From Mastigocoleus sp. MO_188.B34 (lineage in GTDB: Bacteria; Cyanobacteriota; Cyanobacteriia; Cyanobacteriales; Nostocaceae): a stretch of 60,590 nucleotides of DNA. Position 1 is the stretch's first letter, and every line of letters begins with the position of its first letter. The stretch is from NCBI RefSeq assembly GCF_030065675.1, contig NZ_JASJDK010000046.1, forward strand, positions 1-60,590. Direction: 5' to 3'. Both the position numbers and the translations under genes were made by a program. Below the pieces are notes generated by a model. It saw nothing but the letters and a program-made list of their open reading frames with translations. It ran no database searches and had not been told where the DNA came from. Below, in pieces: positions 38,112-48,200 of this stretch.

Positions 38112-38137
38112 TCTTACACTTGTAGTAAAGCATAAGA
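38112..38137 (-). terminator. Weak terminator between the two tRNA genes
   Basis: TCTTA and TAAGA form a short stem in the position matching the strong terminator of copy 1, and on the - strand a run ACTTTTTT follows. The flanks of both hairpins are similar in sequence, consistent with duplication and drift. Confidence 0.4.
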
Positions 38138-38153
38138 GATTATTTTCTATGTT

Positions 38154-38230
<77 letters not shown>

Positions 38231-38279
38231 CCGCTTTCTTAACTTTAATCATTAAAGCACACAGATAACGATTTGGCAA

Positions 38280-39227
38280 CTACAAAATTGATAATTCTCC
38301 AATAACTTCTAAACGCTTGTATTTATCTAGGATTGTGAACTTTTCTGATAGGGCTTCCGCAACGCTCGGAGCGATCCAACCCATTTGTTGCAATAAATGA
38401 ATGGCTACTGCATATTTTGCTCGTCTTGCTCCATCTATGACTTTTATTGCCATACCCATACCCTCACCAAGACGACCGATGCATTGTATGCCTTCTCCAC
38501 CAGATTTACTGACCAATTCTCCCGGAGTTAAACGCATCAATTCTGTATCAAACTGCCCATCTCCTGCCACCATTGTTGGATGATGGGTCATTGCACGAAC
38601 AATACGTTCCATATCTAAAGTACTTCGCGTTGCCAATTTCGCGTATAAAGTGGCAATTTGAGCAATTTGCATCAGATAGGTTGGCACACCACAATCATCA
38701 TGGGCGCTAATGAATTCTTCTGCCGGCATTCGCAATAGTTCCGCAACTTTATTTAGAATTAGTTGCTGTACGGGGTGCTTGCGCTCAAAATAATTATTAA
38801 ATAACCAATTATTTTGTTTGCATACGGCTAACATCCCAGCATGCTTTCCAGAACAATTATGTTCTAGACGACTACTTTTACCTTCTGGAAGAGGGCATTG
38901 TAACAATAATGGGTCGATATCAGAACGCCAAAGGATGTTAAATGCTTGTCTTACGTGCTCGATACTACCCTTGTGGGAAGCAGTAATAATTGCCAAATCG
39001 CGATCACTCAGGTTGTAACGCTCTAAAGTTCCCGTTGCAGTTACAGCTAGCGCCTGAAATGGTTTAAGCGCCGAACGCACAAAACTAGCAGTTTCTGCAT
39101 TTCCGGCGACAGATAAAATTCTTCCACGTTCATCTGTGACAACAGCCTGAACTATGTGCCTTGATTCGATTATACCTTCCCGCAATAATCTTACTTCTAG
39201 CGGTACGGCTTGAGTTCTTTTTGCCAT
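38280..39227 (-). CDS. L-asparaginase, thermolabile (AnsA/Asparaginase_II) family
   Basis: This family (PF06089), typified by Rhizobium etli AnsA, hydrolyses asparagine to aspartate and ammonia and is unrelated to the classical E. coli enzymes. I recognise it from RSALKPFQALAVTATG, the catalytic-region ITASHKGSIEHV, EHNCSGKHAGMLAVC with a metal-ligand cysteine, SAHDDCGVPTY and TPGELVSKSGGEGIQCI. Start at ATG 39227 (MAKRTQAVPLEV); an in-frame TTG at 39233 would add two residues. It follows CGLD27 by 68 bp on the same strand. Confidence 0.9.
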   Translation of the reverse strand: MAKRTQAVPLEVRLLREGIIESRHIVQAVVTDERGRILSVAGNAETASFVRSALKPFQALAVTATGTLERYNLSDRDLAIITASHKGSIEHVRQAFNILWRSDIDPLLLQCPLPEGKSSRLEHNCSGKHAGMLAVCKQNNWLFNNYFERKHPVQQLILNKVAELLRMPAEEFISAHDDCGVPTYLMQIAQIATLYAKLATRSTLDMERIVRAMTHHPTMVAGDGQFDTELMRLTPGELVSKSGGEGIQCIGRLGEGMGMAIKVIDGARRAKYAVAIHLLQQMGWIAPSVAEALSEKFTILDKYKRLEVIGELSIL

Positions 39228-39295
39228 CGTCAATATTTAGCTGCGAACCCCAAAGTTACGAATTAGTTCTTCTTAACGCTGGAAATCCCAACTAC

Positions 39296-39796
39296 TCATA
39301 GTAATTGCCAAACTATACTACCAGCAATGAATAATCCAACCAAGCCAACAAAGGTAAGCTTTATGCGCTGCAAAATTGGTCTGATTTCGTAACTGACAAT
39401 TAAGCGATCGCGATCGAGTATATCTTGAGGTTTAGCCCAGTTATGTCCGTCATACCACCCTGATTCTTCATAAAATATTATCGGGCTATAAAGACGGGAG
39501 CGAATATAAGACCAACCCAGATATAACCTCGTTAGCAGGAATATAATCCCTACACTTCCACCAGCAGCACTGGATAAGAGAAAATGTGAGAGATCTTTGT
39601 GTAGAGGAAAGCTGGTAGCAGCAACAGGGGCAGCAAAAATCAAAGACAAACCCCAAGCCCAAACTATCTTGGTCAAATATTCTCGCCACGTTAAAGTGCA
39701 ATCGCGAAATAACCAAGATGACTTTAATTCTTCATACTCATTAAGGGGCTGTTGCTCTGTTGGTACTGGACAGTTAGAAACTGAGGACCTAATCAT
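39296..39796 (-). CDS. CGLD27-like membrane protein (DUF1230)
   Basis: Member of the CGLD27/DUF1230 family, conserved in cyanobacteria and plastids. 166 residues with a polar N-terminus containing CPVPTEQQPLNEYEELKSSW (family hallmark), then hydrophobic segments near residues 45-60, 73-90 and 148-165, and between them WSYIRSRLYSPIIFYEESGW. The exact role is unknown; in algae related genes have been linked to iron status or light stress. It starts 6 bp after the rsfS stop. Confidence 0.85.
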   Translation of the reverse strand: MIRSSVSNCPVPTEQQPLNEYEELKSSWLFRDCTLTWREYLTKIVWAWGLSLIFAAPVAATSFPLHKDLSHFLLSSAAGGSVGIIFLLTRLYLGWSYIRSRLYSPIIFYEESGWYDGHNWAKPQDILDRDRLIVSYEIRPILQRIKLTFVGLVGLFIAGSIVWQLL

Positions 39797-39802
39797 GGCG
39801 AC

Positions 39803-40255
39803 TTACCCCATCTCATCATCTGATAATTGCAACTCAATGCGTTCGGCGTGACCCCAGAACGCTTCTAAGTTATAAAATTCCCGTTCATATGGCATCATAA
39901 CATGTACTATGACATCACCATAATCCTGCAATATCCAGTTGCCTTCAGTTTTTCCTTCTGTGCGTAAAGGAATTTTTTGCCATTCAGTTTTGAGAGTATG
40001 TTCTATGGCATCTGCAATTGCTCTCACTTGTACGTTGGAATAGCCCGTTGCGAGAATAAAATAATCTGCCAGATAAGAGACATCTGCGACTTTCAGTAAC
40101 AAGATATCCCCTGCTTTTCGCTCGGAAGCAGCATTTGCAATACTTACAGCTATTTTTTCAATGTTTTCTCTGTCTTCAAGCTGCTGCCTCTCAACTTCAC
40201 TCTTAGTAGTGGTGGTGGACTGTGATGGAAAATTTGCTTGGAAATAATCAGTCAT
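39803..40255 (-). CDS. rsfS: Ribosomal silencing factor RsfS
   Basis: RsfS (DUF143) binds L14 and blocks subunit joining when nutrients are short. The 150 residues have a variable, Ser/Thr/Gln-rich N-terminus of about 30 residues and then the conserved domain: KAGDILLLKVADVSYLADYF, ILATGYSNVQVRAIADAIE, GNWILQDYGDVIVHVMMPYE and REFYNLEAFWGHAERIEL. Its target rplN is encoded at 7018 in this window. It appears to lead the operon rsfS-CGLD27-asparaginase. Confidence 0.95.
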   Translation of the reverse strand: MTDYFQANFPSQSTTTTKSEVERQQLEDRENIEKIAVSIANAASERKAGDILLLKVADVSYLADYFILATGYSNVQVRAIADAIEHTLKTEWQKIPLRTEGKTEGNWILQDYGDVIVHVMMPYEREFYNLEAFWGHAERIELQLSDDEMG

Positions 40256-41035
40256 TAAACCTCAACTTATTTTTTTGTTCGTCAAAAGTTTTCACGATTA
40301 CTGACAAGCTTTCATGGAACTGCAACCTTTGCTGTTTGTTATCTTGAATACTAACAAAAAAAACAGGTTTTTATGCACAATGAATTAACAATTATTTGAG
40401 ATTACTTTCACGAGGGCGAATAACAAATTACAATTTGTCGCAACTCGGATCCCAATTTAGTAAATTATTAAGGATAATCAAATCTTTAAGTGTATAACCA
40501 TAATTCAATTAACAGTTCAACACATGTATATATGACTTAATATCCTTAAAGCTTGCAACAAGTGTGAAAATGTTTTTTTGATTTTAAATATCTGCCTTCA
40601 TATACAATACAAGATGGTAAACTGATACTCGGTCTACCCAGAGTATGATTGGTAATTTCCTGTAATACTTCTTCACTTCGATTAGATGTAACAAGTATCA
40701 CATTATTAATTGTTCGCTAAAATTAAAGGTAGATACTTTAAACTCTGTTTTTTCATGGGTTTCTAGCTTTAAAACAAAATATTTCATTACTTAAATTGTT
40801 GAATTATTGATTTATTTCCAGCTTATCTCAAAAAAAAACATTCCTGATGTTAATTAAAATTCTTTCATTAACATCAGGACTTTTGGCCGCTATTTATAGT
40901 GAATGTATCAGTTTATTACTTTAAAATTATCAAGCCATACTTGTCAGAAGAGTTAATTAAAATTATCAGACAAACATGGCAGCTGATACCCATGTTTAAA
41001 TGCTAGCGTAATATTTAAAGATATCAAGCAATGAA
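40256..41035. other. Long spacer upstream of rsfS
   Basis: 780 AT-rich bases without a gene. The part near 40842-40879 is the terminator of the glycosyltransferase gene; the rest must contain the rsfS promoter. No further repeat or RNA structure stands out. Confidence 0.55.
40842..40879 (-). terminator. Rho-independent terminator of the WcaI-like gene
   Basis: TCCTGATGTTAA and TTAACATCAGGA form a perfect 12-bp stem with a 14-base loop. On the - strand the stem is followed within three bases by nine T residues. It lies 156 bp after the stop codon of the glycosyltransferase gene. Confidence 0.85.
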
Positions 41036-42307
41036 TTAAACTTCTTGTTTGGATGCAATTGCCGGATTGATTGTTTCTCTGTCTGCGGTTACAGAATAAA
41101 ATAGTGATTCATAATTTTTCAACGCTTGTTCAAAACTGTATTGCTCTGTGGCAAATTTACGGCTGTTGTAGCCTAAAGTTTTGACTTTCTCCGGATGTTC
41201 GTATAAGTCTAACACAGCATTAGCTAGTTCCTGAGGATCTTCTGGTGGGGCTACAATTCCACCACCACTTTGTCTAATCGCCCTAGCTGCAGTTCCATTA
41301 TCCGGAACAGAGGCTACAATTGCTCTTCCACTGGCCAATAAAACTTGGATTTTAGATGGCATATTAAAAGAGATCACATTTTTCTTTTGTACGACCAAAC
41401 CCACATCTGCAGCAGCTAACATTTGGGGTAAATCTTTGCGGGGTTGAAATGGTAGTAGTAAAACATTATCTGCACCACAATTCGTACATTCTTGTCTTAA
41501 CCGTTCTAAACCCGAAGCTTCTCCAACAATGACAAAGGCAATATCCTTAATTTCTTTTAATTTTGCCGCAGCTTTAATAACGGTTTCTAATCCTTGGGTC
41601 AGAGCAATATTTCCAGAATATAAGACAACAAATTTACCATTTAAATTATTTTTTTCGCGAAAATAATTACCTTCTTTTTTGAAAGGTCGAATAAAATTCA
41701 CGTCAACCCAGTTGGGGATTTGTACCATTTTATTTGCTGGTACGTGCTTCTCTAACAGATTGTCCACAAAACCATCAGCAATAACACTTATTTTAGTTGC
41801 AGAACCGTAAGCAAATTTTTCTAATTTCGAAAATAAGCGAATCAAAAACTTGTTTTTTAGTAAGCCGACATGAACTGCAGCTTCTGGTAATATGTCTTGA
41901 AGATTTAGAACTACAGGGCAAGCATGTAACCATCCTAGTAATGTGCTAGGTATACAAGCAGGTAGTGATGGAGAAGTAGTTAAAATTACATCTGGACGCC
42001 AATCCATTAATGCAGGAAAGAAGCTATTAACAACAAAGCTGGCGTCTAACAAAACTCTATCTATTAGCTTGGGCTGGGGGCGAATCCAAACATAGCAACG
42101 TTGAATTTTTACCCCATTTTTGTATTCTGTTAAAAAGAATTTTCCTTTATAGTCTTCGTATATTTGACGTTCTGGATAATTAGGCATAGCTGTGACTACA
42201 CGCACTTGATGTCCCCGTTTAACCAAACCTTCTGCTAATTCAGTCATCAAGGGTGCAATACCAATTGGCTCTGGATGATAGTTATAAGAGTAAATTAAAA
42301 TTCGCAT
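41036..42307 (-). CDS. WcaI/WbuB-like family 4 glycosyltransferase
   Basis: 423 residues of a GT-B glycosyltransferase probably used in exopolysaccharide or O-antigen-type synthesis. The N-terminus MRILIYSYNYHPEPIGIAPL and TAMPNYPERQIYEDYKGKF match the WcaI subgroup. The C-terminal domain has FVVLYSGNIALTQGLETVIK at about residue 230, followed by SFNMPSKIQVLLASGRAIVA, the acceptor for the nucleotide sugar. A hydrophobic stretch near residue 100 may bind the membrane. The neighbouring sugar-phosphate transferase (43009-44013, same strand, 701 bp upstream) supports a role in a lipid-linked sugar pathway. Confidence 0.85.
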   Translation of the reverse strand: MRILIYSYNYHPEPIGIAPLMTELAEGLVKRGHQVRVVTAMPNYPERQIYEDYKGKFFLTEYKNGVKIQRCYVWIRPQPKLIDRVLLDASFVVNSFFPALMDWRPDVILTTSPSLPACIPSTLLGWLHACPVVLNLQDILPEAAVHVGLLKNKFLIRLFSKLEKFAYGSATKISVIADGFVDNLLEKHVPANKMVQIPNWVDVNFIRPFKKEGNYFREKNNLNGKFVVLYSGNIALTQGLETVIKAAAKLKEIKDIAFVIVGEASGLERLRQECTNCGADNVLLLPFQPRKDLPQMLAAADVGLVVQKKNVISFNMPSKIQVLLASGRAIVASVPDNGTAARAIRQSGGGIVAPPEDPQELANAVLDLYEHPEKVKTLGYNSRKFATEQYSFEQALKNYESLFYSVTADRETINPAIASKQEV

Positions 42308-43008
42308 AATAAATAATTCAAAAGAATCTGACTCTTCTTAAACCGCGTATTTTTGATTCGTGTTTTATTTCAGTTAGAGGTTTTACTTCATACCTCTATT
42401 TGAATTTTCACTTCAGAAACACTTAATGTCAGTTCTTATTCATTGAATATTGAGTAAAATTTCACTTGAATACCTCAAGTAGGTAATGCAATATTTTTGG
42501 CTTGTTTTGTGGAGCTTAAACTTGATGATTTAGAAGGTTGTTAATCTTAAATTGTGTTTTTTACGGACACCAAATGATTTTGGTAGTAAAAACAAATTTT
42601 TATTTGCAAAAATTAAGTATAAATATCAGTATCAAAGATAAAAATAATTTTTATTTATACTATGTATACATTAAAAATAGATACATTAGATATTTCAAAC
42701 AACAGCAATACTACTTGGTTTATTGATAAGTTCAGAAAAATCTGAAGTCAAAATGCATTCAAAGATTTTTATCTAAAATGAAGTACATAACAAAACAATC
42801 GTTCGCCTATTACCTTGCCAATAGTTTGACTTGATTGACAAAGTAAGATGACGAACGATTTGTTTACTTTAAGATTTACAGTACGAACTAAATAATTGAA
42901 CTATTTTTGACTGTTTGGCGTTACATACGCCATGGATACTACGATCGCGAAACAGCTTTATAGTGTCTCATAACTACATATAGTTGGTTCTAGGAAAATA
43001 AAAAAATA
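42308..43008. other. Spacer between the two polysaccharide genes
   Basis: 701 AT-rich bases. A 62-codon + strand frame at 42538-42726 is low-complexity (Tyr, Asn, Lys, Ile) and not credible. The notable object is the long imperfect inverted repeat at 42797-42860. The glycosyltransferase promoter must lie at the 42308 end. Confidence 0.55.
42797..42860 (-). terminator. Long imperfect hairpin downstream of the sugar transferase
   Basis: AATCGTTCG (42797-42805) and CGAACGATT (42852-42860) are perfectly complementary, and the next 15 or so bases on each side also pair with a few mismatches, giving a stem of over 20 bp. On the - strand TGTTTTG follows. It lies about 150 bp after the stop at 43009, so a terminator or processing hairpin is likely. 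Confidence 0.6.
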
Positions 43009-44013
43009 TTAAACAGCACCACTATTTTTATCAAATAAAATTGTTACTGTTTTGACAATGAGCTTTAGATCGTAGAATAAATTCCAATTTTTCTGATATT
43101 GCAAATCAAGGCGGATAACATCTTCAAATTTTCGAACGCTAGATCTCCCATTAACTTGCCATTCTCCAGTCATACCAGGTTTAACGTCTAAACGTTGCCA
43201 TTCTGGGACTTCATAGCTTTCTACTTCATTGGGTGTGGGCGGTCTTGTACCCACCAAACTCATTTCCCCTTTTAAAACATTCCAAAATTGTGGTAATTCG
43301 TCAAGGCTAGTTTTTCTCAAAAACCTTCCAACTTTAGTAATTCTGGGATCGTTATCAATTTTGAAAAAAGCACCTTCGACTTGATTGTGCTTTTGCAACT
43401 CAGCTTTTTTTGCTTCTGCATCCACACACATCGAACGAAATTTCCAAATTTTAAAATGCTTGCCCATCCAACCACAACGAATCTGACCGAAGAAAATTGG
43501 ACCAGGATCGTCAACTTGAATTGCGATCGCGATCGGAAGAAATAAAATAGCTGTAATTAATAGACCAACTAACGCACCAAGAATATCTATGGAGCGCTTC
43601 ATCCAAGATCGTATTGAAGGGTGAGTGGTAGGTAACTGTTCTTCTAAAACAGCATTATTAACTGGGCTAGTTTCTGTTGCCACCTCAATTGGAAAGACTA
43701 CATCTAATCCAGTAAGATTTAACACAGCCATTACCTGGGGGGTAACATTTTTGAGTTTAAAATCAATCCCCTTCTCTTGTGTAGTTTTTAAGTTACTGAC
43801 CAAAGCACCCAAGCCACTACTATCAATAAAAGTTGTTTGGTGAAAATCAACTGTAATTTGTGTGACGGGTGTATTACTTTGCTGAGTCAAATTTTCACAA
43901 GTTTGCTTGAAGTTGATAGCCTCAAGTACGCTCAGGCGAGATGGTACTTCTACCATCGCCTCATCTTTGGATAACGTTACAGGAAAGTTTACCTCTGTGG
44001 GTTGTCTGCTCAT
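43009..44013 (-). CDS. STAS domain fused to polyprenyl-phosphate sugar transferase
   Basis: 334 residues in two domains. Residues about 10-110 form a STAS (anti-sigma antagonist) domain with the phosphorylatable-serine motif DSSGLGAL at 64-71. Residues 138-334 are a WcaJ/HPT-type sugar-phosphate transferase: one membrane helix (ILGALVGLLITAILFLPIAI), KIWKFRSM, TSLDELPQFWNVLKGEMSLV, VGTRPP and VKPGMTGEWQVNGRS. It should move a sugar phosphate onto undecaprenyl phosphate, the first step of polysaccharide repeat assembly. The STAS part suggests control by phosphorylation or partner binding. The fusion is annotated in other Nostocales but little studied. Confidence 0.9.
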   Translation of the reverse strand: MSRQPTEVNFPVTLSKDEAMVEVPSRLSVLEAINFKQTCENLTQQSNTPVTQITVDFHQTTFIDSSGLGALVSNLKTTQEKGIDFKLKNVTPQVMAVLNLTGLDVVFPIEVATETSPVNNAVLEEQLPTTHPSIRSWMKRSIDILGALVGLLITAILFLPIAIAIQVDDPGPIFFGQIRCGWMGKHFKIWKFRSMCVDAEAKKAELQKHNQVEGAFFKIDNDPRITKVGRFLRKTSLDELPQFWNVLKGEMSLVGTRPPTPNEVESYEVPEWQRLDVKPGMTGEWQVNGRSSVRKFEDVIRLDLQYQKNWNLFYDLKLIVKTVTILFDKNSGAV

Positions 44014-44240
44014 GAAACCCTGCTCTTTTTTACTATAGAAATAAATTCAATAAAGTTAAACATTTTTATGTTTTAAGTTATTTCTGACCTGTGAACGGCA
44101 CTGAATAAATATTAATCTCTCTAATTTGAGAATGAATTTAAGACCGAAGACGACCTTTCTCGATTCACAATAGAATAAGAAGTCAAAAATTTCTCTACCT
44201 TTATATTGACTTCACGCATACTTTACTTCCCAATTATCCA

Positions 44241-45035
44241 ATGAATATTGAAACAACTAAGTCAAACGCACGCCTGATTGAGGTTTTTTCTGCAATTCAA
44301 GGAGAAGGATTAAATGTCGGGACGCGCCAGATTTTCATTCGTTTTGCCTTTTGTGACTTACGCTGTCACTATTGTGATAGCGCTCACACTTGGAATGCAC
44401 CCAATACTTGTCGTATTGAGAAAGCTCCAGGCTCCCGTGAATTTGAAATACATCCTAATCCAGTTTCATTACCTACATTAATTGAATGGGTAAAGCGGCA
44501 AAATATACATCGTTTACACGATAGCATTAGCTTAACTGGTGGTGAACCACTTCTTCACTCTAATTTTTTAATAGATTTTTTACCTAAAGTCCGCTCTGTG
44601 ACTAGTCTACCAATATACTTAGAAACTGGAGGACATCGTCCAGAACAATTAACCAAAATTTTGCCATATCTTGATTCTGTGGGAATGGATTTGAAATTAC
44701 CCAGCACCAGCGGTGAATCTCATTGGCAAGCGCACAAACAGTTTCTTAAAATTTGTAACCGCGCTCAACTAGAAGTTTTTGTGAAGATAGTTATTTCGCA
44801 ACAAACCAGTTGGTCTGACTTAGAACAAGCTGCTTTATTGATTAAAGATATCAATCCGAAAATTCTAGTATTTTTACAGCCTGTAACGCCTTTGGAGCCG
44901 GATAAAGTATTTGCAGATGAAAAAGTATTTGCTCCTTTTCCTGAACAAGTTTTAAATTGGCAAGCCTCATTAAAGCTGTTCCTCGATAGAGTGCGGGTCG
45001 TACCACAAACTCATAAATTTATGGATCAACTGTGA
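44241..45035 (+). CDS. queE: 7-carboxy-7-deazaguanine synthase
   Basis: QueE is a radical SAM enzyme that makes 7-carboxy-7-deazaguanine, a precursor of queuosine. The 264 residues include EVFSAIQGEGLNVGTRQIFI, the cluster motif CDLRCHYC (CxxxCxxC, about residues 38-45), the SAM-binding SLTGGEPLLHSNF and the C-terminal VRVVPQTHKFM. It is longer than E. coli QueE, as in other cyanobacteria. It is transcribed divergently from the STAS/sugar transferase gene; no other que gene is in the window. Confidence 0.93.
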   Translation: MNIETTKSNARLIEVFSAIQGEGLNVGTRQIFIRFAFCDLRCHYCDSAHTWNAPNTCRIEKAPGSREFEIHPNPVSLPTLIEWVKRQNIHRLHDSISLTGGEPLLHSNFLIDFLPKVRSVTSLPIYLETGGHRPEQLTKILPYLDSVGMDLKLPSTSGESHWQAHKQFLKICNRAQLEVFVKIVISQQTSWSDLEQAALLIKDINPKILVFLQPVTPLEPDKVFADEKVFAPFPEQVLNWQASLKLFLDRVRVVPQTHKFMDQL

Positions 45036-45231
45036 TTGAGTAATCAGCAATTGGCGAGCAAAAATACATGAGTTATAATTATTACTCTACAACACCAAAA
45101 ATAGTTAAGCTGATTATTTAATTTCTATTCAACTAATATACTTAACTAGCCCAACAGAGAGCAAGTAGCAAAAAGCACTAAATCATCTACTGTGAAGAAA
45201 TAAAGAACAAAAATATTATGATGCTTGCAAT

Positions 45232-48200
45232 TTATGAGGTATGACTGTAGTGCTCGCTAGTAATATTGGTTAATTTAATTAATTCCATAATCTTTTCAAA
45301 CTGAAAATTATGATTCAGATCGATTAAAAATTCTGCTAATAAAGCTTTAGTCTGAGGAATTTGTTTTAGTAGACTGGAAATGGTGCGATCGCTTCCTTGA
45401 GCAGCAGCATAATTCAGTTTCTGTAACCACTCTTGGGGCATTTGAGCAAGTAGGTTTGATACTTCTTCTGGAGTTGTTTGATTCTCTGCTGATTTTTGAT
45501 GACTATTTTCTTGATAAACATATTCCAAACCCAGATGGTATCTGAGTTTTTCGAGTAATACTTCTTCTCGAAAAGGTTTATTAACAAAATCATCGCAACC
45601 AGCCTCGATCATTGCTTTTCTGTCTTCTTCAAAAACGTTTGCGCTCAGAGCAATAATAAAGGTTTGCAAGTTGGATGCTGAATTGTTTGTATCACCCACT
45701 TTAACTTGACTTTGTTTATTTTTGATGATTCTGGTAGCTTCATAACCATCAAGTACGGGCATCCTTATATCCATAAGAATTAAGTGTGGCTTCCATGATT
45801 CCCAACTAGCTATTGCTTCTTCTCCATTTACTGCTTCCTTAACACTAAATCCTAAAGATGAAAGTGACTTTACGAGTAAAAGGCGACTTTCTGTAGCATC
45901 ATCTACCACTAAGATCCGATACTGGGGTTGGCCTGTTACTAAACCAATAACTTGACAATAATTTGTGCTAGGAATAATTTCTTGAGAGCAGGATAATTCT
46001 ACAGGGATATAGAAAGAAAAAGTACTTCCCATACCAATAATACTAGTGACACTGATATCACCGCCCATTAGTTTAATGTACTTGCGACTAATTGCTAAAC
46101 CTAATCCCGTTCCTTGTTGGGATTTTCTTCCTGTTTCAGTTTGTCCAAAGGCTTCAAATAACAAGTCCATTTCTTCTGGAGATATACCCGCTCCAGTATC
46201 TATGACATCAAATATCAAAAATTGTGAAGGAATATCGGATTGATTATTAATTGATTGGGATGGATCCCCTACTGTATTCTCTGCTCGATCCATTCGTCGT
46301 TCTGATCGCTTTCGAGTGGGTGTATTGTTTTCTAATTCCTTCGGAAGTTCGGGCTCATCAGTATTTAATTTAACTTTGAGGGTTACACTACCTGTTTTGG
46401 TAAATTTAATTGCATTCCCCAATAAGTTCAATAGCACCTGACGTAATTTACTCGAATCGGTTTGAATGTGGCGGATGGGTTGGCGATCGTCGTATTCAAA
46501 TACTAATTGTAGCTTTTTAGAAGTGGCACGAACCTGCAACATATCTTGCAAACTCTCTAAAAGAGCAATTAGATCGAAACTAGTAACATTAAGTGTTGTC
46601 CTTCCTGCTTCAATTTTTGACATTTCTAAAATATCATTAATTAAATTGAGCAAATGTTCCCCAGCACGATTAATAATTTCTACATTTTGTTGATGCTCGT
46701 TAAGGATGGAGCGATCACGACTCATAATTTGCGTAAAGCCCAAAATTGCATTGAGTGGCGTTCTCAGTTCGTGGCTCATATTAGCCAAAAATTCACTTTT
46801 TGCTCTATTTGCTGCATCAGCAGCAATCACAGCTTGTTGTAGTGCTTCTGATTGTTTCTGGGTCTGGGCGAGTAATTGTCCTTGTTGGAGTGCGACCCCT
46901 AAATGGTTACCAATTTGAACGACAATGTTGATTTCTCCTTTTTTCCAATGGCGAGGTCCGGAGTTTTGATAACTTGCAAGTAGACCCCATATTTGGCTCC
47001 CACAAAAAATCGGTACCGTAATATATGCCCGAGCTTGAAACCGCTCCAAGAAATTTACATAACAGCTTTCAAAACCTGCGTTATAAATATCTGAAACAGA
47101 AAGGGAACTAACTCCGCGACTGTAAGCGCCACCTTGGGTCTCTTGTAAGTAAGTATCTACTAACTGCTCGTCATTACCATCGAGCATTTGTACCACACAA
47201 CCTTCACTGTCTAGGGTATCACCCACAAACCCAGAACTATTTTTACCTTTATTTTTCATCATAGCCCTGACCCAAGGAGAACCCACAGACTCAGCGACAA
47301 ATTCGCCACTCCAGTCGGGGTTAAAGCGATAAACTACTACGCGATCACAGTTAAGAACTTGACGTAATTCTTGGGTCGTAGTGGTAAATATGCTTTCCAA
47401 ATCTAGTGTTTGACGCATATTTTGAATCACTTGGGAAATTGCTTTTTCTCTTTCAGCACTTTCTTTTAGAGCAACTTCTGCTTCTTTGCGTTCGGTAATG
47501 TCAGTAATTGTGCCAATATAGCTATTTACTTCCCCATTTTCGTTATATTCGGCTAGGGCTTGATAAATCACCCAAATAACTTTGCCATTTGCACCTAAAA
47601 CTCTATGTTCGCAATGGTATTTTGTTTTATGATCAACGGCTTCTTGCCAAGTTGCAAAAACGCGCTCGCGATCGTCTGGATGAATCACCTCTAACCAACC
47701 TTTACCCAAGGCTGCTGATTGTGGTAGCCCAGTAATTTCTGTCCAACGTTGATTGATATAAAAACAATTACCATCGGCATCATCGTGGAAGATGCATGCG
47801 GGTGAAGCTTCAGCCAAGGTTTGATAGCGTCGCTGACTGGCTTGCAAATTTAGCTCTGCTTGCTTGCGTTCGCTGATATCTACCCAATATCCCACACATT
47901 CAATGGGGTTTCCTGCATCATCATGAATTAATCTTACCTGTTCGTAGAACCAATGATAAATTCCATTTTTGTGTAGAAAACGATATTCGAAAGAACTATA
48001 TTTTTGCTGAGATAGTTTTGATAATTCCCAATGGACGCGTTCGATATCATCGGGATGAATGTGAGAGAACCAAAAGTTAGAATATTCGAGAAATTCTCGC
48101 GCTTCGTAGCCCACCATCGCTTTAACATTTTCGCTAATAAAGGTATTAGCAAAGTCTTCTGATGGTTTCTTACTAAAAATGACTGCAGGACTAGAAGTGA

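Noticed and set aside
42538-42726. 62-codon frame in the polysaccharide spacer
   Set aside because: Tyr/Asn/Lys/Ile-rich translation of AT-rich DNA; no start signal.
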